Below are positions 18,203 to 27,372 of a DNA stretch of 64,000 nucleotides, piece after piece (positions within the stretch are counted from its first letter, which is position 1; each line of letters begins with the position of its first letter). This DNA comes from NORP294 sp047627915 (GTDB taxonomy: Bacteria > Bacteroidota > Bacteroidia > Flavobacteriales_E > Vicingaceae). A model generated the notes under the pieces. That model was not told where the DNA came from, made no database searches, and worked only from the letters and a program-made list of their open reading frames with translations. Position numbers and translations under genes: made by a program. Location of the stretch: positions 1-64,000 of the forward strand of contig JBLHTZ010000004.1 of the NCBI GenBank assembly GCA_047627915.1, written 5' to 3'.

Positions 18203-21200
18203 TTACTTTATAAAGATTCTTACGTACTGATACTTTTCATACGTACTCTTGTTTGAAAGATAATCACCTTTGTATTCAGGCCCAGTAATCAATGTATTAA
18301 GGTCAACAAAGTTGTATTGCTCAGGCTTAATTCCTTGTTTAGCAAAAACTCTCTCCAACAGTGCCTTAGAATCGTAGGCTCTCTTTTTCGTAAGAATTGA
18401 GTTCGTCTTCCAAGTTCTAGTCGGTACTTTTGAAGCACTCGATGTAATAATTATTTTTGCATCCCCTCTTGCTTTTACCAACTCTCCTATATCCTGAATA
18501 AATGAAACAAACTCCTTATTTGATTCGTTGATATCTTTCATGTTATAGGTAAAATACTTTTGGAAGTAGACAAGAACATCTTTCAACTCCTCAGGTCTTG
18601 GGTATGTTTCTTTAAAATCAAGTTCATCACTTACATCTATCGTGTAAGATTTTAACCCATTCTTTTCTAAAGATTCTATTGAAGGTGTGTGTTTATAGTT
18701 TTGTGGACTTTCTCTTTTAAACACCAAGCTATTTTCTGACATATCTTTAACCGTTATGTAAGGAATATCAAATTCCTCATTTTCTATAACAACCCATAAT
18801 GTCTCATCTGCAGGAAGCTTGCTAAACTTAAACCTTCCCTTGCTGTCAGTAACGACTCTTTCGATAATTCTTCTATTCGCATTCTCCAAACGCACTCGGG
18901 TGTAAGCAATAAAGGATCCTGAATCGTCCGTTAAAAGAAGGAAATTGTTATCCCTCACTTCAGGAACATACTGGTATTTCCCATCATCATACCTCAAGAA
19001 ATCAAACTTCTCCCCTTTTTCGTTCGTTAAAGTAATGGCATCCATCTCAGGATAATTTCCATCGAATATAATTTGATAATATTGATCTAAATTTAATTTT
19101 TTCTGATTCAACTCACTAAAATTATCCACAATTTCTTTTCCAAGAATTTGGCTACCAGAATTCTCAAGACGCACAAAAATTGGGTCATATTGATAAAGTC
19201 CCTCTTGTATTTTTCTGAAAAGCAATAAATCTGAATCATCATTAGAAACGGCTAACTCTGCATCAGCAGGAAAGTCTCCTTGAAATTTAATAAAATACCG
19301 ATTTGTTAAATCTAAATCTTGAAAGTTGAACTTTCCAACATTATCAGTAACAGTTGAATCAATTACGCTTTGGTCTGCTCTTAATAATAAAACTTGAAGG
19401 TTTACAACCGGGTTTCCGTTAGAAGAAACGAGACCTCCAACGTCCGCCAATAATACCTTGGACATGATGTTATCAATAGCATCTAAAGGCAAGTACTTAT
19501 AAACCCCTTCACCCTCTTTTACAAAACGCAACTTTTGTCCAAGATCATTTGTAATCATAATTTCTGGGTCATCAGGAAACTCTCCTTCAAAAACGATTCG
19601 ATACTGCTCGTCTAACCTTAATTTTTCGAAGTTAAACTGCCCGAACTCGTCTGTTTCTTTCGAATCAATTATAACTTGCTGATCATTCTCTAATCGCACT
19701 TTCAACCCTTGAATCGGTCTACCATCTTTCTTAACTGTTCCAGCTAACATTTTTACTTTACCAATTCCGTAAAATTGATACGGTTGAATAGAAGGAATAA
19801 TAATATATGTAGAGTCATCCAACTGTTCAAAAGGTAACACTTCTCCTTGATCATTCTGCACTGCAACGTCAAATCCAAATAAAGGATTCTCTTTCGCGTC
19901 GTAAACTCGAATTAAATACACTTCAGCAGGGTCTAACTTTAAATATTGGAATTCTCCATTTTTATCTGAAATGGTTTCTTTAAGTAATCCTTCATTCTTA
20001 TCAAATAACCTAATGCGCACTCCCTCTAACGGAACTCCATCTTTCATTAAACCACCTTTTATATTAGCATTAGCGAGACCTGCTGGTTCAATTTTACCTA
20101 ATCCTTCTCCAACTCGCACTGGACGCAACTTTATATCTTTATAGATCTCTTGGTAGTTTCCTGCAGAGGAAACATAAATGTCTTCTTCATACGTCTCGTA
20201 ACCATCCGCTTCATAAACCAAGTGATAACTCTGATTTGGAGCTAAAATTGCAGAAAACTGACCGTCTCTCTGGCGAGGGTTATAGGTTCCTACCAACTCT
20301 GCAGTTGTATTACTGGTGATTGTAACCTGAGCACCTGAAGGTGGTACATAACGATCACCAAACGTAAATTCTCCTCGGTACAATGTCAATGCAATTTCTT
20401 CTGCATCAATCAATTCTAACATATACACGTCTTTTTCTCCATAGCCATCTTCTTTAAAAGAAGAAAAATAAGCTCTTTTCCCATCTGGGGTAGTTACAAA
20501 AAAAACATCATCATCTACTGAGTTAATTGGGTAGCCCATATTGGCTGGAGTTGTCCAACCTGTATCAGTCAATGTACTGTGCATTATATCGTAGCCCCCC
20601 ATACTCTGATGACCGTCTGAACTAAAATACAATGTCTTACCGTCAGGATGCATGAAAACACCATCCTCATTGTATTTAGAATTCAAAATAGGACCCGCAT
20701 TTTGAGCAAGTGCCCAAGTTCCCATTGGCAATATATTACAGAAATAAATATCTTTTCCACCTAGGCCCCCATCTCTATTGCTAATAAAGTACAATCTTTT
20801 CCCATCAGGAGTTACCGTTACGTGTGATTCGTATGCTTTAGTATTAATATTAGACCCTAGTAATTGTGGTTCAGACCATGTCTCATAACCCATTGAATCA
20901 TCTTCCAACTTACTCTCAAACAACTGTCCATTACCGCTAATATCTTTATACAGGTACAGTGTGCGACCATCAATTGATAAGTTTACGGTTGCTTCGTGCC
21001 CATTCGTATTAATATTCAATGGATAAGGTTCTCCCCAAGTTCCACCTTCCTCTTTTAAAGACACATAAATATCTTCAAACATCATCCCATCAATAGGATC
21101 ATAGATGTTATAATTAGAGCTGTCTTGTCTTAACCTACGAGAAGTAAAATACACTGCACTTTCATCAATACGCACAACCGGACTATAATCTGCATAAAAC

Positions 21201-21739
21201 CCATTTAACATATTCCCTAAATTGGTAGTTTTAATATTTACAGGGTTCAACGTAGCCTGCTGAGCATAGGTAGACATCTTAATGCTTTTATCTATTTCAA
21301 CGTATAAAGGATGCTTCTCATTAACATACGTCTTAAATTTCTTAAAACTTTCAATAGCTTCTAAAAATTGATACCCGTTATGTTGAGCTTTTCCAAGATA
21401 ATACCATACATCTACTGGAGCTTTTTTCTCTCTTGGATCAGAATAACTGTAATTTGGATCTGCTTTTTGAGAGGCGAGTAGTAAAAAAGGTAATGCCTGC
21501 TTTTTGTCTTTTTGGGTAAAGCTTTGAAAAATAGTATACCCTAGGCAGTAATTAATATTTCCATTCTCCTTGTCATTTGCATACACTTCTCTTAGAAGAG
21601 GTTCAGCCGAGGCATAACGGTTTTCTTGCATTAAGAACAAAGCTTCTCCGAATTTTTCTCTATCGTCCATTTGAGCGAAAAGAGAAAGACCTGAAAGCAT
21701 GAAAAAAGAAATTAATGTATTAATTTTAAGTTGGTTCAT
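18203..21739 (-). CDS. Large PorE-like protein: TPR, PD40 propeller, carboxypeptidase-regulatory-like repeats, OmpA-like C-terminus
   Basis: The 1178-residue protein starts with a signal peptide (FFMLSGLSLFAQ). TPR-like helices follow (about 20-150), then a PD40/WD40-like propeller with repeated YFTSRR, LYFISNRDGG and LYFSSDG strands (about 170-440). Next come a carboxypeptidase-regulatory-like domain near 450-540 and about five repeats of GxVxxDGxPVxxLxVRL type (about 553-1030). The C-terminal 140 residues look like a divergent OmpA peptidoglycan-binding domain (IIITSSASKVPTRTW, then LTKKRAYDSKALL, then YEKYQYVRIFIK). This order resembles PorE, the T9SS component linking the machinery to peptidoglycan, but there is no lipobox, so orthology is uncertain. 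Repeat unit 4 lacks its first ~20 residues. Confidence 0.85.
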   Translation of the reverse strand: MNQLKINTLISFFMLSGLSLFAQMDDREKFGEALFLMQENRYASAEPLLREVYANDKENGNINYCLGYTIFQSFTQKDKKQALPFLLLASQKADPNYSYSDPREKKAPVDVWYYLGKAQHNGYQFLEAIESFKKFKTYVNEKHPLYVEIDKSIKMSTYAQQATLNPVNIKTTNLGNMLNGFYADYSPVVRIDESAVYFTSRRLRQDSSNYNIYDPIDGMMFEDIYVSLKEEGGTWGEPYPLNINTNGHEATVNLSIDGRTLYLYKDISGNGQLFESKLEDDSMGYETWSEPQLLGSNINTKAYESHVTVTPDGKRLYFISNRDGGLGGKDIYFCNILPMGTWALAQNAGPILNSKYNEDGVFMHPDGKTLYFSSDGHQSMGGYDIMHSTLTDTGWTTPANMGYPINSVDDDVFFVTTPDGKRAYFSSFKEDGYGEKDVYMLELIDAEEIALTLYRGEFTFGDRYVPPSGAQVTITSNTTAELVGTYNPRQRDGQFSAILAPNQSYHLVYEADGYETYEEDIYVSSAGNYQEIYKDIKLRPVRVGEGLGKIEPAGLANANIKGGLMKDGVPLEGVRIRLFDKNEGLLKETISDKNGEFQYLKLDPAEVYLIRVYDAKENPLFGFDVAVQNDQGEVLPFEQLDDSTYIIIPSIQPYQFYGIGKVKMLAGTVKKDGRPIQGLKVRLENDQQVIIDSKETDEFGQFNFEKLRLDEQYRIVFEGEFPDDPEIMITNDLGQKLRFVKEGEGVYKYLPLDAIDNIMSKVLLADVGGLVSSNGNPVVNLQVLLLRADQSVIDSTVTDNVGKFNFQDLDLTNRYFIKFQGDFPADAELAVSNDDSDLLLFRKIQEGLYQYDPIFVRLENSGSQILGKEIVDNFSELNQKKLNLDQYYQIIFDGNYPEMDAITLTNEKGEKFDFLRYDDGKYQYVPEVRDNNFLLLTDDSGSFIAYTRVRLENANRRIIERVVTDSKGRFKFSKLPADETLWVVIENEEFDIPYITVKDMSENSLVFKRESPQNYKHTPSIESLEKNGLKSYTIDVSDELDFKETYPRPEELKDVLVYFQKYFTYNMKDINESNKEFVSFIQDIGELVKARGDAKIIITSSASKVPTRTWKTNSILTKKRAYDSKALLERVFAKQGIKPEQYNFVDLNTLITGPEYKGDYLSNKSTYEKYQYVRIFIK

Positions 21740-21775
21740 CTTTTAAACTATTTAACGTATCAATTTTCGAAGCTA

Positions 21776-21783
21776 CAAATATA
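21776..21783 (-). promoter_or_regulatory. Putative -7 promoter element for the PorE-like gene
   Basis: Read on the minus strand this is TATATTTG, a match to TAnnTTTG, about 37 bp before the ATG. No well-spaced TTG -33 element is obvious (candidates lie 14 and 24 bp away), so the promoter call is tentative. Confidence 0.4.
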
Positions 21784-21846
21784 TTTTATTCATTTTACAA
21801 TTCCTTACAATTACCCCACAAGCGCTAACAAATCAATGTTAGTGAA

Positions 21847-23148
21847 CTAAATTTCCCTGTTTAAATCAAATTCTTCTAAAATTTTTGCAACTCGTTGCAC
21901 AAAACTTCCTCCCAAAGAACCATCCACTACTCTGTGATCATATGATAAAGACAAAAACATCATATGACGCACACCTATTGTGTCTCCAAAAGGCGTTTCA
22001 ATTACTGCCGGTTTCTTTCGAATTGCACCAACTGCCATTATCGCAACTTGAGGCTGATTGATAATCGGCGTTCCCATTACATTGCCAAACGTACCAACAT
22101 TTGTAACCGTAAAGGTTCCTCCAGAAACTTCATCAGGACTCAATTTGTTATTTCTAGCTCTATTGGCTAAATCATTCACTTTCTTTGAAAGACCAACCAA
22201 GTTCATTTGATCTGCATCTCGAATTACCGGAACAATTAAGTTACCAGAAGGTAAAGCGGTTGCCATCCCTAAATTGATATGCTTTCGTTTAATTATCGTA
22301 TCCCCACTTACAGAAACATTTATCATTGGCATTTCCTTAATTGCCTTGGCTACGGCTTCCATAATTAAAGGAGTGTACGTAATCTTTTCACCTTCGCGTT
22401 TTTCGTAAGTATTTTTGACTTTGTTTCTCCACATTACCATCTCAGTAACATCTGCTTCAACAAATGAAGTTACGTGCGCCGATGTTTGTTTCGACATGGT
22501 CATATGATCCGAAATCATCTTTCGCATCCGGTCCATCTGTATGATTTCATCCCCCTCGCCCATTGGCACAACAGCTTGAGGTTTTGGCGCTACTGCAGGA
22601 GCTGAAACTACTGTTTTCGTCTCAACTGCAGCAGGAGTAGGAGCTTTTTCCCTGTTCTCAATATAATTTACCAAATCTTCTTTGGTAATTCTATTATTTA
22701 GCCCGGTTCCCAAGATTTGATCTAACTCCGTTCTGGTAATCCCCTCTTTATCTGCTATACTTCTAACCAAAGGAGACAAAAACTTACCAGATGGCGAATT
22801 TTTGGTCAACTCTTCTGTTAATACTGCTGTAGGAGAGTTTTGAGTTTCCTCAACGGCATTCGGCGCTTTTTCTTCAACAGCGGCCGGTGCAGCAACACCT
22901 CCGCTGCCTTCTACCTCAATTATCGCAATAGTATCTCCAACCTTTACAACATCATCTACTTGAAACAAAATTTTCTTTAATATTCCTGACTCAGGCGCAG
23001 GAATCTCGGAATCAACCTTATCTGTAGCAATTTCTAAAATAGGCTCATCCGCTTCAATAGTATCACCTTCAGCTTTTAACCAGTTGGTAATAGTTGCCTC
23101 TGCAACACTTTCTCCCATTTTGGGCATTGTCAATTCAATCTCTGCCAT
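21847..23148 (-). CDS. 2-oxo acid dehydrogenase E2 (dihydrolipoyl acyltransferase)
   Basis: A single lipoyl domain at the N-terminus carries the lipoylated lysine in EIATDKVDSEIPAP near residue 46. A peripheral-subunit-binding domain follows (FLSPLVRSIADKEGI, near 122-160), with Ala/Pro-rich linkers. The catalytic acyltransferase domain ends with LSLSYDHRVVDGSLGG, which includes the active-site His and Asp. The protein transfers an acyl group to CoA in a 2-oxoacid dehydrogenase complex. The DKVDSE lipoyl motif and domain make-up fit both branched-chain (BkdB) and 2-oxoglutarate (SucB) complexes, so I leave the substrate open. No E1 or E3 gene lies nearby. Confidence 0.9.
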   Translation of the reverse strand: MAEIELTMPKMGESVAEATITNWLKAEGDTIEADEPILEIATDKVDSEIPAPESGILKKILFQVDDVVKVGDTIAIIEVEGSGGVAAPAAVEEKAPNAVEETQNSPTAVLTEELTKNSPSGKFLSPLVRSIADKEGITRTELDQILGTGLNNRITKEDLVNYIENREKAPTPAAVETKTVVSAPAVAPKPQAVVPMGEGDEIIQMDRMRKMISDHMTMSKQTSAHVTSFVEADVTEMVMWRNKVKNTYEKREGEKITYTPLIMEAVAKAIKEMPMINVSVSGDTIIKRKHINLGMATALPSGNLIVPVIRDADQMNLVGLSKKVNDLANRARNNKLSPDEVSGGTFTVTNVGTFGNVMGTPIINQPQVAIMAVGAIRKKPAVIETPFGDTIGVRHMMFLSLSYDHRVVDGSLGGSFVQRVAKILEEFDLNREI

Positions 23149-23271
23149 AATTATGATCTTCTTTTAGTTGTGCGAAGTTAACTAAATTTTACATGACGGT
23201 TAGACGACAATACCCCAGCTTAACTAGCTTGAAAAGAATTAACTTGTCTCTTTTTACGATATTTACATTGC

Positions 23272-23877
23272 ATGAAAAAACTACTTTTCTTTTGTGTTCT
23301 CACTTTTACTCAAATTCTAACGTTCGGTCAAAGCGAAAGGTTGTTACGCTTTAGTGCTGTGCCAATAGACAATGATAAAAAAGCCTTGGTGAGATGGACC
23401 ATGGCTGCAGGCTCAACTTGTTTAGATGCAGTTGTTGAACGAAGCAGAGACAACATCAGTTACCAAGAAATTTATTTATACCCCGGCATCTGCGGCAATG
23501 AAGATAGCGCACAATCTTATTCCTGGATTGATCCCAACCCGCTTCGAATTAGCACTTCTTTTTATCGTTTAAAACTTGATGGAATTGAGTTTTCTTTCGT
23601 CTCTGAGTTTAACTTTAATTCGAATTTGGGAGAGGATGGAGTTTTTCTATTTCCAAACCCCAGTGGAGGTGTTTTTAATCTAGAATTCACTAATCCGACT
23701 AAAGAGAAATTTGATATTTTTCTATTTAAACCTGACGGAACTCTAATTTTCACTGATGACAATCTTAGTGGAGATTCATATTATGGAAACTTTTCTGAGT
23801 TCCCAACTGGAATTTACTTTCTGAAAGTAGCGCTGCAAAACAAAGACTCGCGAACGGTCAAATTGTTCATTCGTTAA
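23272..23877 (+). CDS. Small T9SS sorting-domain protein
   Basis: The 201-residue product begins with a Sec signal peptide (LLFFCVLTFTQILTFGQ) and ends with a Por secretion tail: VFLFPNPSGGVFNLEF, then GTLIFTDDNLSG, then GIYFLKVALQN, ending in VKLFIR. Between them lies a ~100-residue beta-rich region with paired cysteines (Cys50 and Cys76 area) and a WIDPNPLR...FYRLKLDG pattern common in Bacteroidota proteins before T9SS tails. It is probably exported to the surface. Its function is unknown. It lies ahead of kbl on the same strand, 58 bp away, without evidence for shared function. Confidence 0.85.
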   Translation: MKKLLFFCVLTFTQILTFGQSERLLRFSAVPIDNDKKALVRWTMAAGSTCLDAVVERSRDNISYQEIYLYPGICGNEDSAQSYSWIDPNPLRISTSFYRLKLDGIEFSFVSEFNFNSNLGEDGVFLFPNPSGGVFNLEFTNPTKEKFDIFLFKPDGTLIFTDDNLSGDSYYGNFSEFPTGIYFLKVALQNKDSRTVKLFIR

Positions 23878-23908
23878 ATTTTACTTCCAATAAGAAAGTC
23901 CCTTTTGT

Positions 23909-23916
23909 TACCTTTG
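23909..23916 (+). promoter_or_regulatory. Putative -7 promoter element for kbl
   Basis: TACCTTTG matches the TAnnTTTG consensus 20 bp before the kbl ATG at 23936. No convincing -33 TTG is present at the usual distance, so this is weak. Confidence 0.35.
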
Positions 23917-23935
23917 AAGACCAAAATGGAAAACG

Positions 23936-25126
23936 ATGTACGGAAAAATTAAAGAACACCTACAAGCCGAACTTTCTGACATAGAAAACGCAGGCTTATT
24001 TAAAAAAGAAAGAATTATAACCTCAGCTCAAGATGCTGTTATAAAGCTAGATAGTGGCAAAGAGGTTGTTAACTTTTGCTCCAATAATTATTTAGGACTA
24101 TCTTCTCACCCCAAAGTTGTAAATGCTGCAAAAGCAGCACTAGACAGTCACGGTTTTGGTATGTCGTCTGTTCGATTTATTTGCGGCACACAGGATATTC
24201 ACAAAACATTAGAGGCTAAAATTGCTGAATTCTGCGGAACAGAAGATACAATCTTGTACGCTGCAGCGTTTGATGCAAATGGCGGGGTTTTTGAACCTCT
24301 TTTTGGTCCTGAAGATGCTATTATTTCTGATTCCCTTAATCATGCCTCTATTATTGATGGTGTTAGACTTTGTAAAGCTGTTCGATATCGTTATGCAAAC
24401 AACGATATGGCTGACTTAGAAGAGCAGTTAAAGAAAGCACAAGACCAAAGGTTTCGAATTATTGTAACTGATGGGGTATTTTCAATGGACGGATATGTGG
24501 CTCAATTGGACAAAATATGTGACCTCGCTGAAAAATATGATGCCATGGTTATGGTAGATGATTGCCATTCTCACGGATTCATAGGCAAGACAGGAAGAGG
24601 AACAGCTGAATACTGTAATGTTTTAGGTAGGGTTGATATTATCACCGGTACGCTAGGAAAAGCGCTAGGTGGTGCTATGGGAGGCTTTACCACAGGCAAA
24701 AAGGAAATTATAGAAATACTGCGTCAACGTTCTAGGCCTTATTTATTTTCTAACTCTTTGGCACCTGCTATCGTTGGAGGTTCAATTGCAGTATTAGACC
24801 TGTTAAAAGAAACTACTGCTTTTAGAGATAAGCTAATGGACAACGTAGCTTATTTTAAAGCTGGCGTTAAAGCAGTTGGTTTTGATTTTAAAGATGGCGA
24901 ATCGGCCATTGTTCCAATCATGCTTTACGATGCTAAGCTTTCTCAAGTTTTCGCTGACAAGCTATTAGAAGAAGGCATCTACGTTATTGGGTTTTTCTAC
25001 CCGGTTGTGCCAAAGGAGCAAGCAAGAATTAGAGTTCAACTTTCTGCTGCCCATGAAAAAGAGCATTTAGACCACGCGATTACTGCGTTTACTAAAATTG
25101 GCAGAGAGTTAGGTGTAATTAAGTAG
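23936..25126 (+). CDS. kbl: Glycine C-acetyltransferase (2-amino-3-ketobutyrate CoA ligase)
   Basis: Kbl cleaves 2-amino-3-oxobutyrate with CoA to glycine and acetyl-CoA, the second step of threonine breakdown. This is a fold-type-I PLP enzyme of the alpha-oxoamine synthase family: substrate loop NNYLGLSSHPKV near residue 48, DGVFSMDGYVAQL near 178, MVDDCHSHGFIGKTGRG near 205 and the PLP lysine in GTLGKALGGAMGG near 240. At 396 residues it has normal length. Close relatives (BioF, serine palmitoyltransferase) are less likely given the SVRFICGTQ and GKALGGA context. No tdh gene is adjacent. Confidence 0.92.
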   Translation: MYGKIKEHLQAELSDIENAGLFKKERIITSAQDAVIKLDSGKEVVNFCSNNYLGLSSHPKVVNAAKAALDSHGFGMSSVRFICGTQDIHKTLEAKIAEFCGTEDTILYAAAFDANGGVFEPLFGPEDAIISDSLNHASIIDGVRLCKAVRYRYANNDMADLEEQLKKAQDQRFRIIVTDGVFSMDGYVAQLDKICDLAEKYDAMVMVDDCHSHGFIGKTGRGTAEYCNVLGRVDIITGTLGKALGGAMGGFTTGKKEIIEILRQRSRPYLFSNSLAPAIVGGSIAVLDLLKETTAFRDKLMDNVAYFKAGVKAVGFDFKDGESAIVPIMLYDAKLSQVFADKLLEEGIYVIGFFYPVVPKEQARIRVQLSAAHEKEHLDHAITAFTKIGRELGVIK

Positions 25127-25140
25127 GATACAATTTAAAG

Positions 25141-25186
25141 AACATAAAAAAACCTCGATGATTAATCATCGAGGTTTTTTTATGTT
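25141..25186. terminator. Bidirectional terminator between kbl and the PpiD-like gene
   Basis: A perfect 46-nt palindrome (two 23-nt arms, centre ATTAAT) contains a GC core CCTCGATG and T7/A7 tracts. It lies between convergent genes and can stop both. Confidence 0.92.
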
Positions 25187-25201
25187 TTATAGTAACTAAG
25201 T

Positions 25202-27268
25202 CTAATAGAACTTAGATCTGTTATCTACTAAATCCGCTTTGTCTTTCAAAGCATTATAAACAGCGCCATTGTCAACTCTGCTTGCAATACTTCTAAGTTC
25301 ATTTTGTCTAACTTCAACTAAGTTAGGCTCCCCTGCACTTACATTTTTATCTACGGAAATCACAAACACACCATTGTTTCCAGAAATTGGCTGACTTAAT
25401 TGACCAAGCGTTAAAGACCATGCTGTTCCAATTACTTTTGGTTCTAAGCCAACACCAGGAATTGCAGGACTGGCAAAAGTTACATTTGCATTTTCAACTG
25501 CTAAACCTGTTTTCCCTGCAAGCGATCCAATGTCACTAGCATCACTTAATTCCGTCTTTAAAATTTTGGCTTTCTTCTCCTGTCTAGCCAAAAATTCAAC
25601 TCTATTTCTTACTTTGTCTAAAGGAGCAATTCCTTCCTCATCTACATTTTCTACAATTGCAACAACAAATGCTCCTTCTACATCTTTAGCTTCTGAAACA
25701 TCTCCTTGAACCGCATCTTTTGCCCATCTTGCTAAGTCTCTTGACAAGCCTAATCCTTGAACCAAATTGTCATTTTCAGCTAATACTGCAGAACGTTGTT
25801 GAAGATTATTCTTCGTCAATTCTTCTCTGAATGATTCCATATCAGTTACACTAATAGAGAAACTATTTGCTTGATTGAATAAATCGGCATACGTATCCTT
25901 GCTTGGTTTTACTACGCGAGTAATGGTTGCGATTTGAATCTTCTTAACTTCAGCTAATTTTTCAGTTACTTCAATAATATGAAAACCAAACTGCGTTTCT
26001 ACTTTTGAAAATTCGCCTACGTTTGAAGAGAAAGCAGCATCGTTAAATGGCTTTACCATCATTCCTTCTGCAAACCAATCTAAATCTCCTCCATTTACAA
26101 CAGAAGCATTGTCATCCGAAAGTGACACTAATGAATCAAAAGAAGTACCTGCTTGCAATGCAGTCATAACACTGTCTGCAGTTTTTTCTGCTACTTCCAT
26201 CGTTCTGTTTTGAGCACCAATTAATATATGACGAGCTCGAACTGAATCAGGAGCCATCTTAATAGATTTCACTTTAGCAATTGACCAAACATTCCCAACT
26301 AATTTTGGAGAAGCTACATAAGCAGAATCTTGATCCCAAAGCGTTGTGTCAGCTCCAACAGGTGCATTTTCTTCTGAATAATAAACAGGAATAAAGTTTT
26401 GATCGGAGTTCGCGTTCGCAAAAGTTGAATCGTTACCATTTGTTTTAAACTCCTCGTAGGTTTTATTCACCCATTGCTTTGTTTCTGCTTGATCTTCTGC
26501 AGATGGAACAATTGGAAAGTAAGCGTAAGCAATTTTTCTACTCTGTTTTTGCTCATAATCTGACTCTGTTTTTTTGTAAAACGCAGACACTTCTGACTCA
26601 GAAACCTCAACGGTAGAATCTTCTATAGAAGTATATGGCTTATAGATATATTTAAAAGCCATTGCTCCATTGTTCTCGTTATATTTTGCTTTTGCAAATG
26701 CAGAAGGAGTATAAAGACCTTTTTTTACTAAAACGTTGTATTTATCCATTCTATGGTTTCTTTTCAACGCTCTTTCAAACTCTACCCATTGTGCTTTGGT
26801 GGCTTCATCATTGTCAAGGTTCTGTAAAAACTGAATCAAAGCATTCGAATTAAACTGACCAGTATTAGGGTCTGTAAATGCTTGACGAACTTGCGGGTGA
26901 GGATTAGATCCACTCACTAAATCCATCAACTCTCTTGTGGTTACTTGGATTCCTAACTCTTCCAGTTGTTCTCCAACTAAAATATCTGAACTCATTTCAG
27001 CCCAAACAGACTCTCTAATCGTGGACTTTGTTCTTTCATCCAATTCTTGTTGAGTTTGTTTTTGGTAATTCTCGTACCCTTTTTGAACTTTAAAGTCAAA
27101 CTCTTGAGGAGATATTTGCTGTCCATTTATCTCTGCAATACTTAACGGAGCTTGTTGTCCATTTGAATTTGCAGAAAAATATTCTGTTAGCATGAAAGCT
27201 AGCAATGCTATACCGATGATGATTAAAACTAAGAACGAACGCTCTCTTATTTTTCCAATTATTGCCAT
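25202..27268 (-). CDS. Peptidylprolyl isomerase, PpiD/SurA-like periplasmic chaperone
   Basis: The N-terminus has a single membrane anchor (FLVLIIIGIALLAFMLTEYF), a SurA-N-like chaperone region follows, then a parvulin rotamase domain (RARHILIGAQNRTMEVAE near residue 345, NGGDLDWFAEGMMVKPF, VETQFGFHIIEVTE), and a C-terminal part that may be a second degenerate parvulin. The ATG at 27268 (MAIIGKIRER) is preferred over the one at 27277, giving 688 residues. The protein probably helps outer-membrane and secreted proteins fold at the periplasmic face of the inner membrane. It is the last gene of an envelope block. Confidence 0.92.
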   Translation of the reverse strand: MAIIGKIRERSFLVLIIIGIALLAFMLTEYFSANSNGQQAPLSIAEINGQQISPQEFDFKVQKGYENYQKQTQQELDERTKSTIRESVWAEMSSDILVGEQLEELGIQVTTRELMDLVSGSNPHPQVRQAFTDPNTGQFNSNALIQFLQNLDNDEATKAQWVEFERALKRNHRMDKYNVLVKKGLYTPSAFAKAKYNENNGAMAFKYIYKPYTSIEDSTVEVSESEVSAFYKKTESDYEQKQSRKIAYAYFPIVPSAEDQAETKQWVNKTYEEFKTNGNDSTFANANSDQNFIPVYYSEENAPVGADTTLWDQDSAYVASPKLVGNVWSIAKVKSIKMAPDSVRARHILIGAQNRTMEVAEKTADSVMTALQAGTSFDSLVSLSDDNASVVNGGDLDWFAEGMMVKPFNDAAFSSNVGEFSKVETQFGFHIIEVTEKLAEVKKIQIATITRVVKPSKDTYADLFNQANSFSISVTDMESFREELTKNNLQQRSAVLAENDNLVQGLGLSRDLARWAKDAVQGDVSEAKDVEGAFVVAIVENVDEEGIAPLDKVRNRVEFLARQEKKAKILKTELSDASDIGSLAGKTGLAVENANVTFASPAIPGVGLEPKVIGTAWSLTLGQLSQPISGNNGVFVISVDKNVSAGEPNLVEVRQNELRSIASRVDNGAVYNALKDKADLVDNRSKFY

Positions 27269-27319
27269 TGAAATCAATTAAAAATTTAGGGTTGCGAATA
27301 TACGATAGTAAACTGAATT

Positions 27320-27346
27320 AATAAAGCATTAAAAATGCTTTATTTT
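27320..27346 (-). terminator. AT-rich hairpin after the CNNM/CorC gene
   Basis: An 11-bp perfect stem (27320-27330 with 27334-27344) with a 3-nt loop lies between the minus-strand CNNM/CorC gene and the PpiD-like gene. The T-run on the minus strand is weak, so it may only be a partial terminator or an RNA-stability hairpin. Confidence 0.4.
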
Positions 27347-27372
27347 AAGCAAATGAAAGAGGCTCTTTTGAA

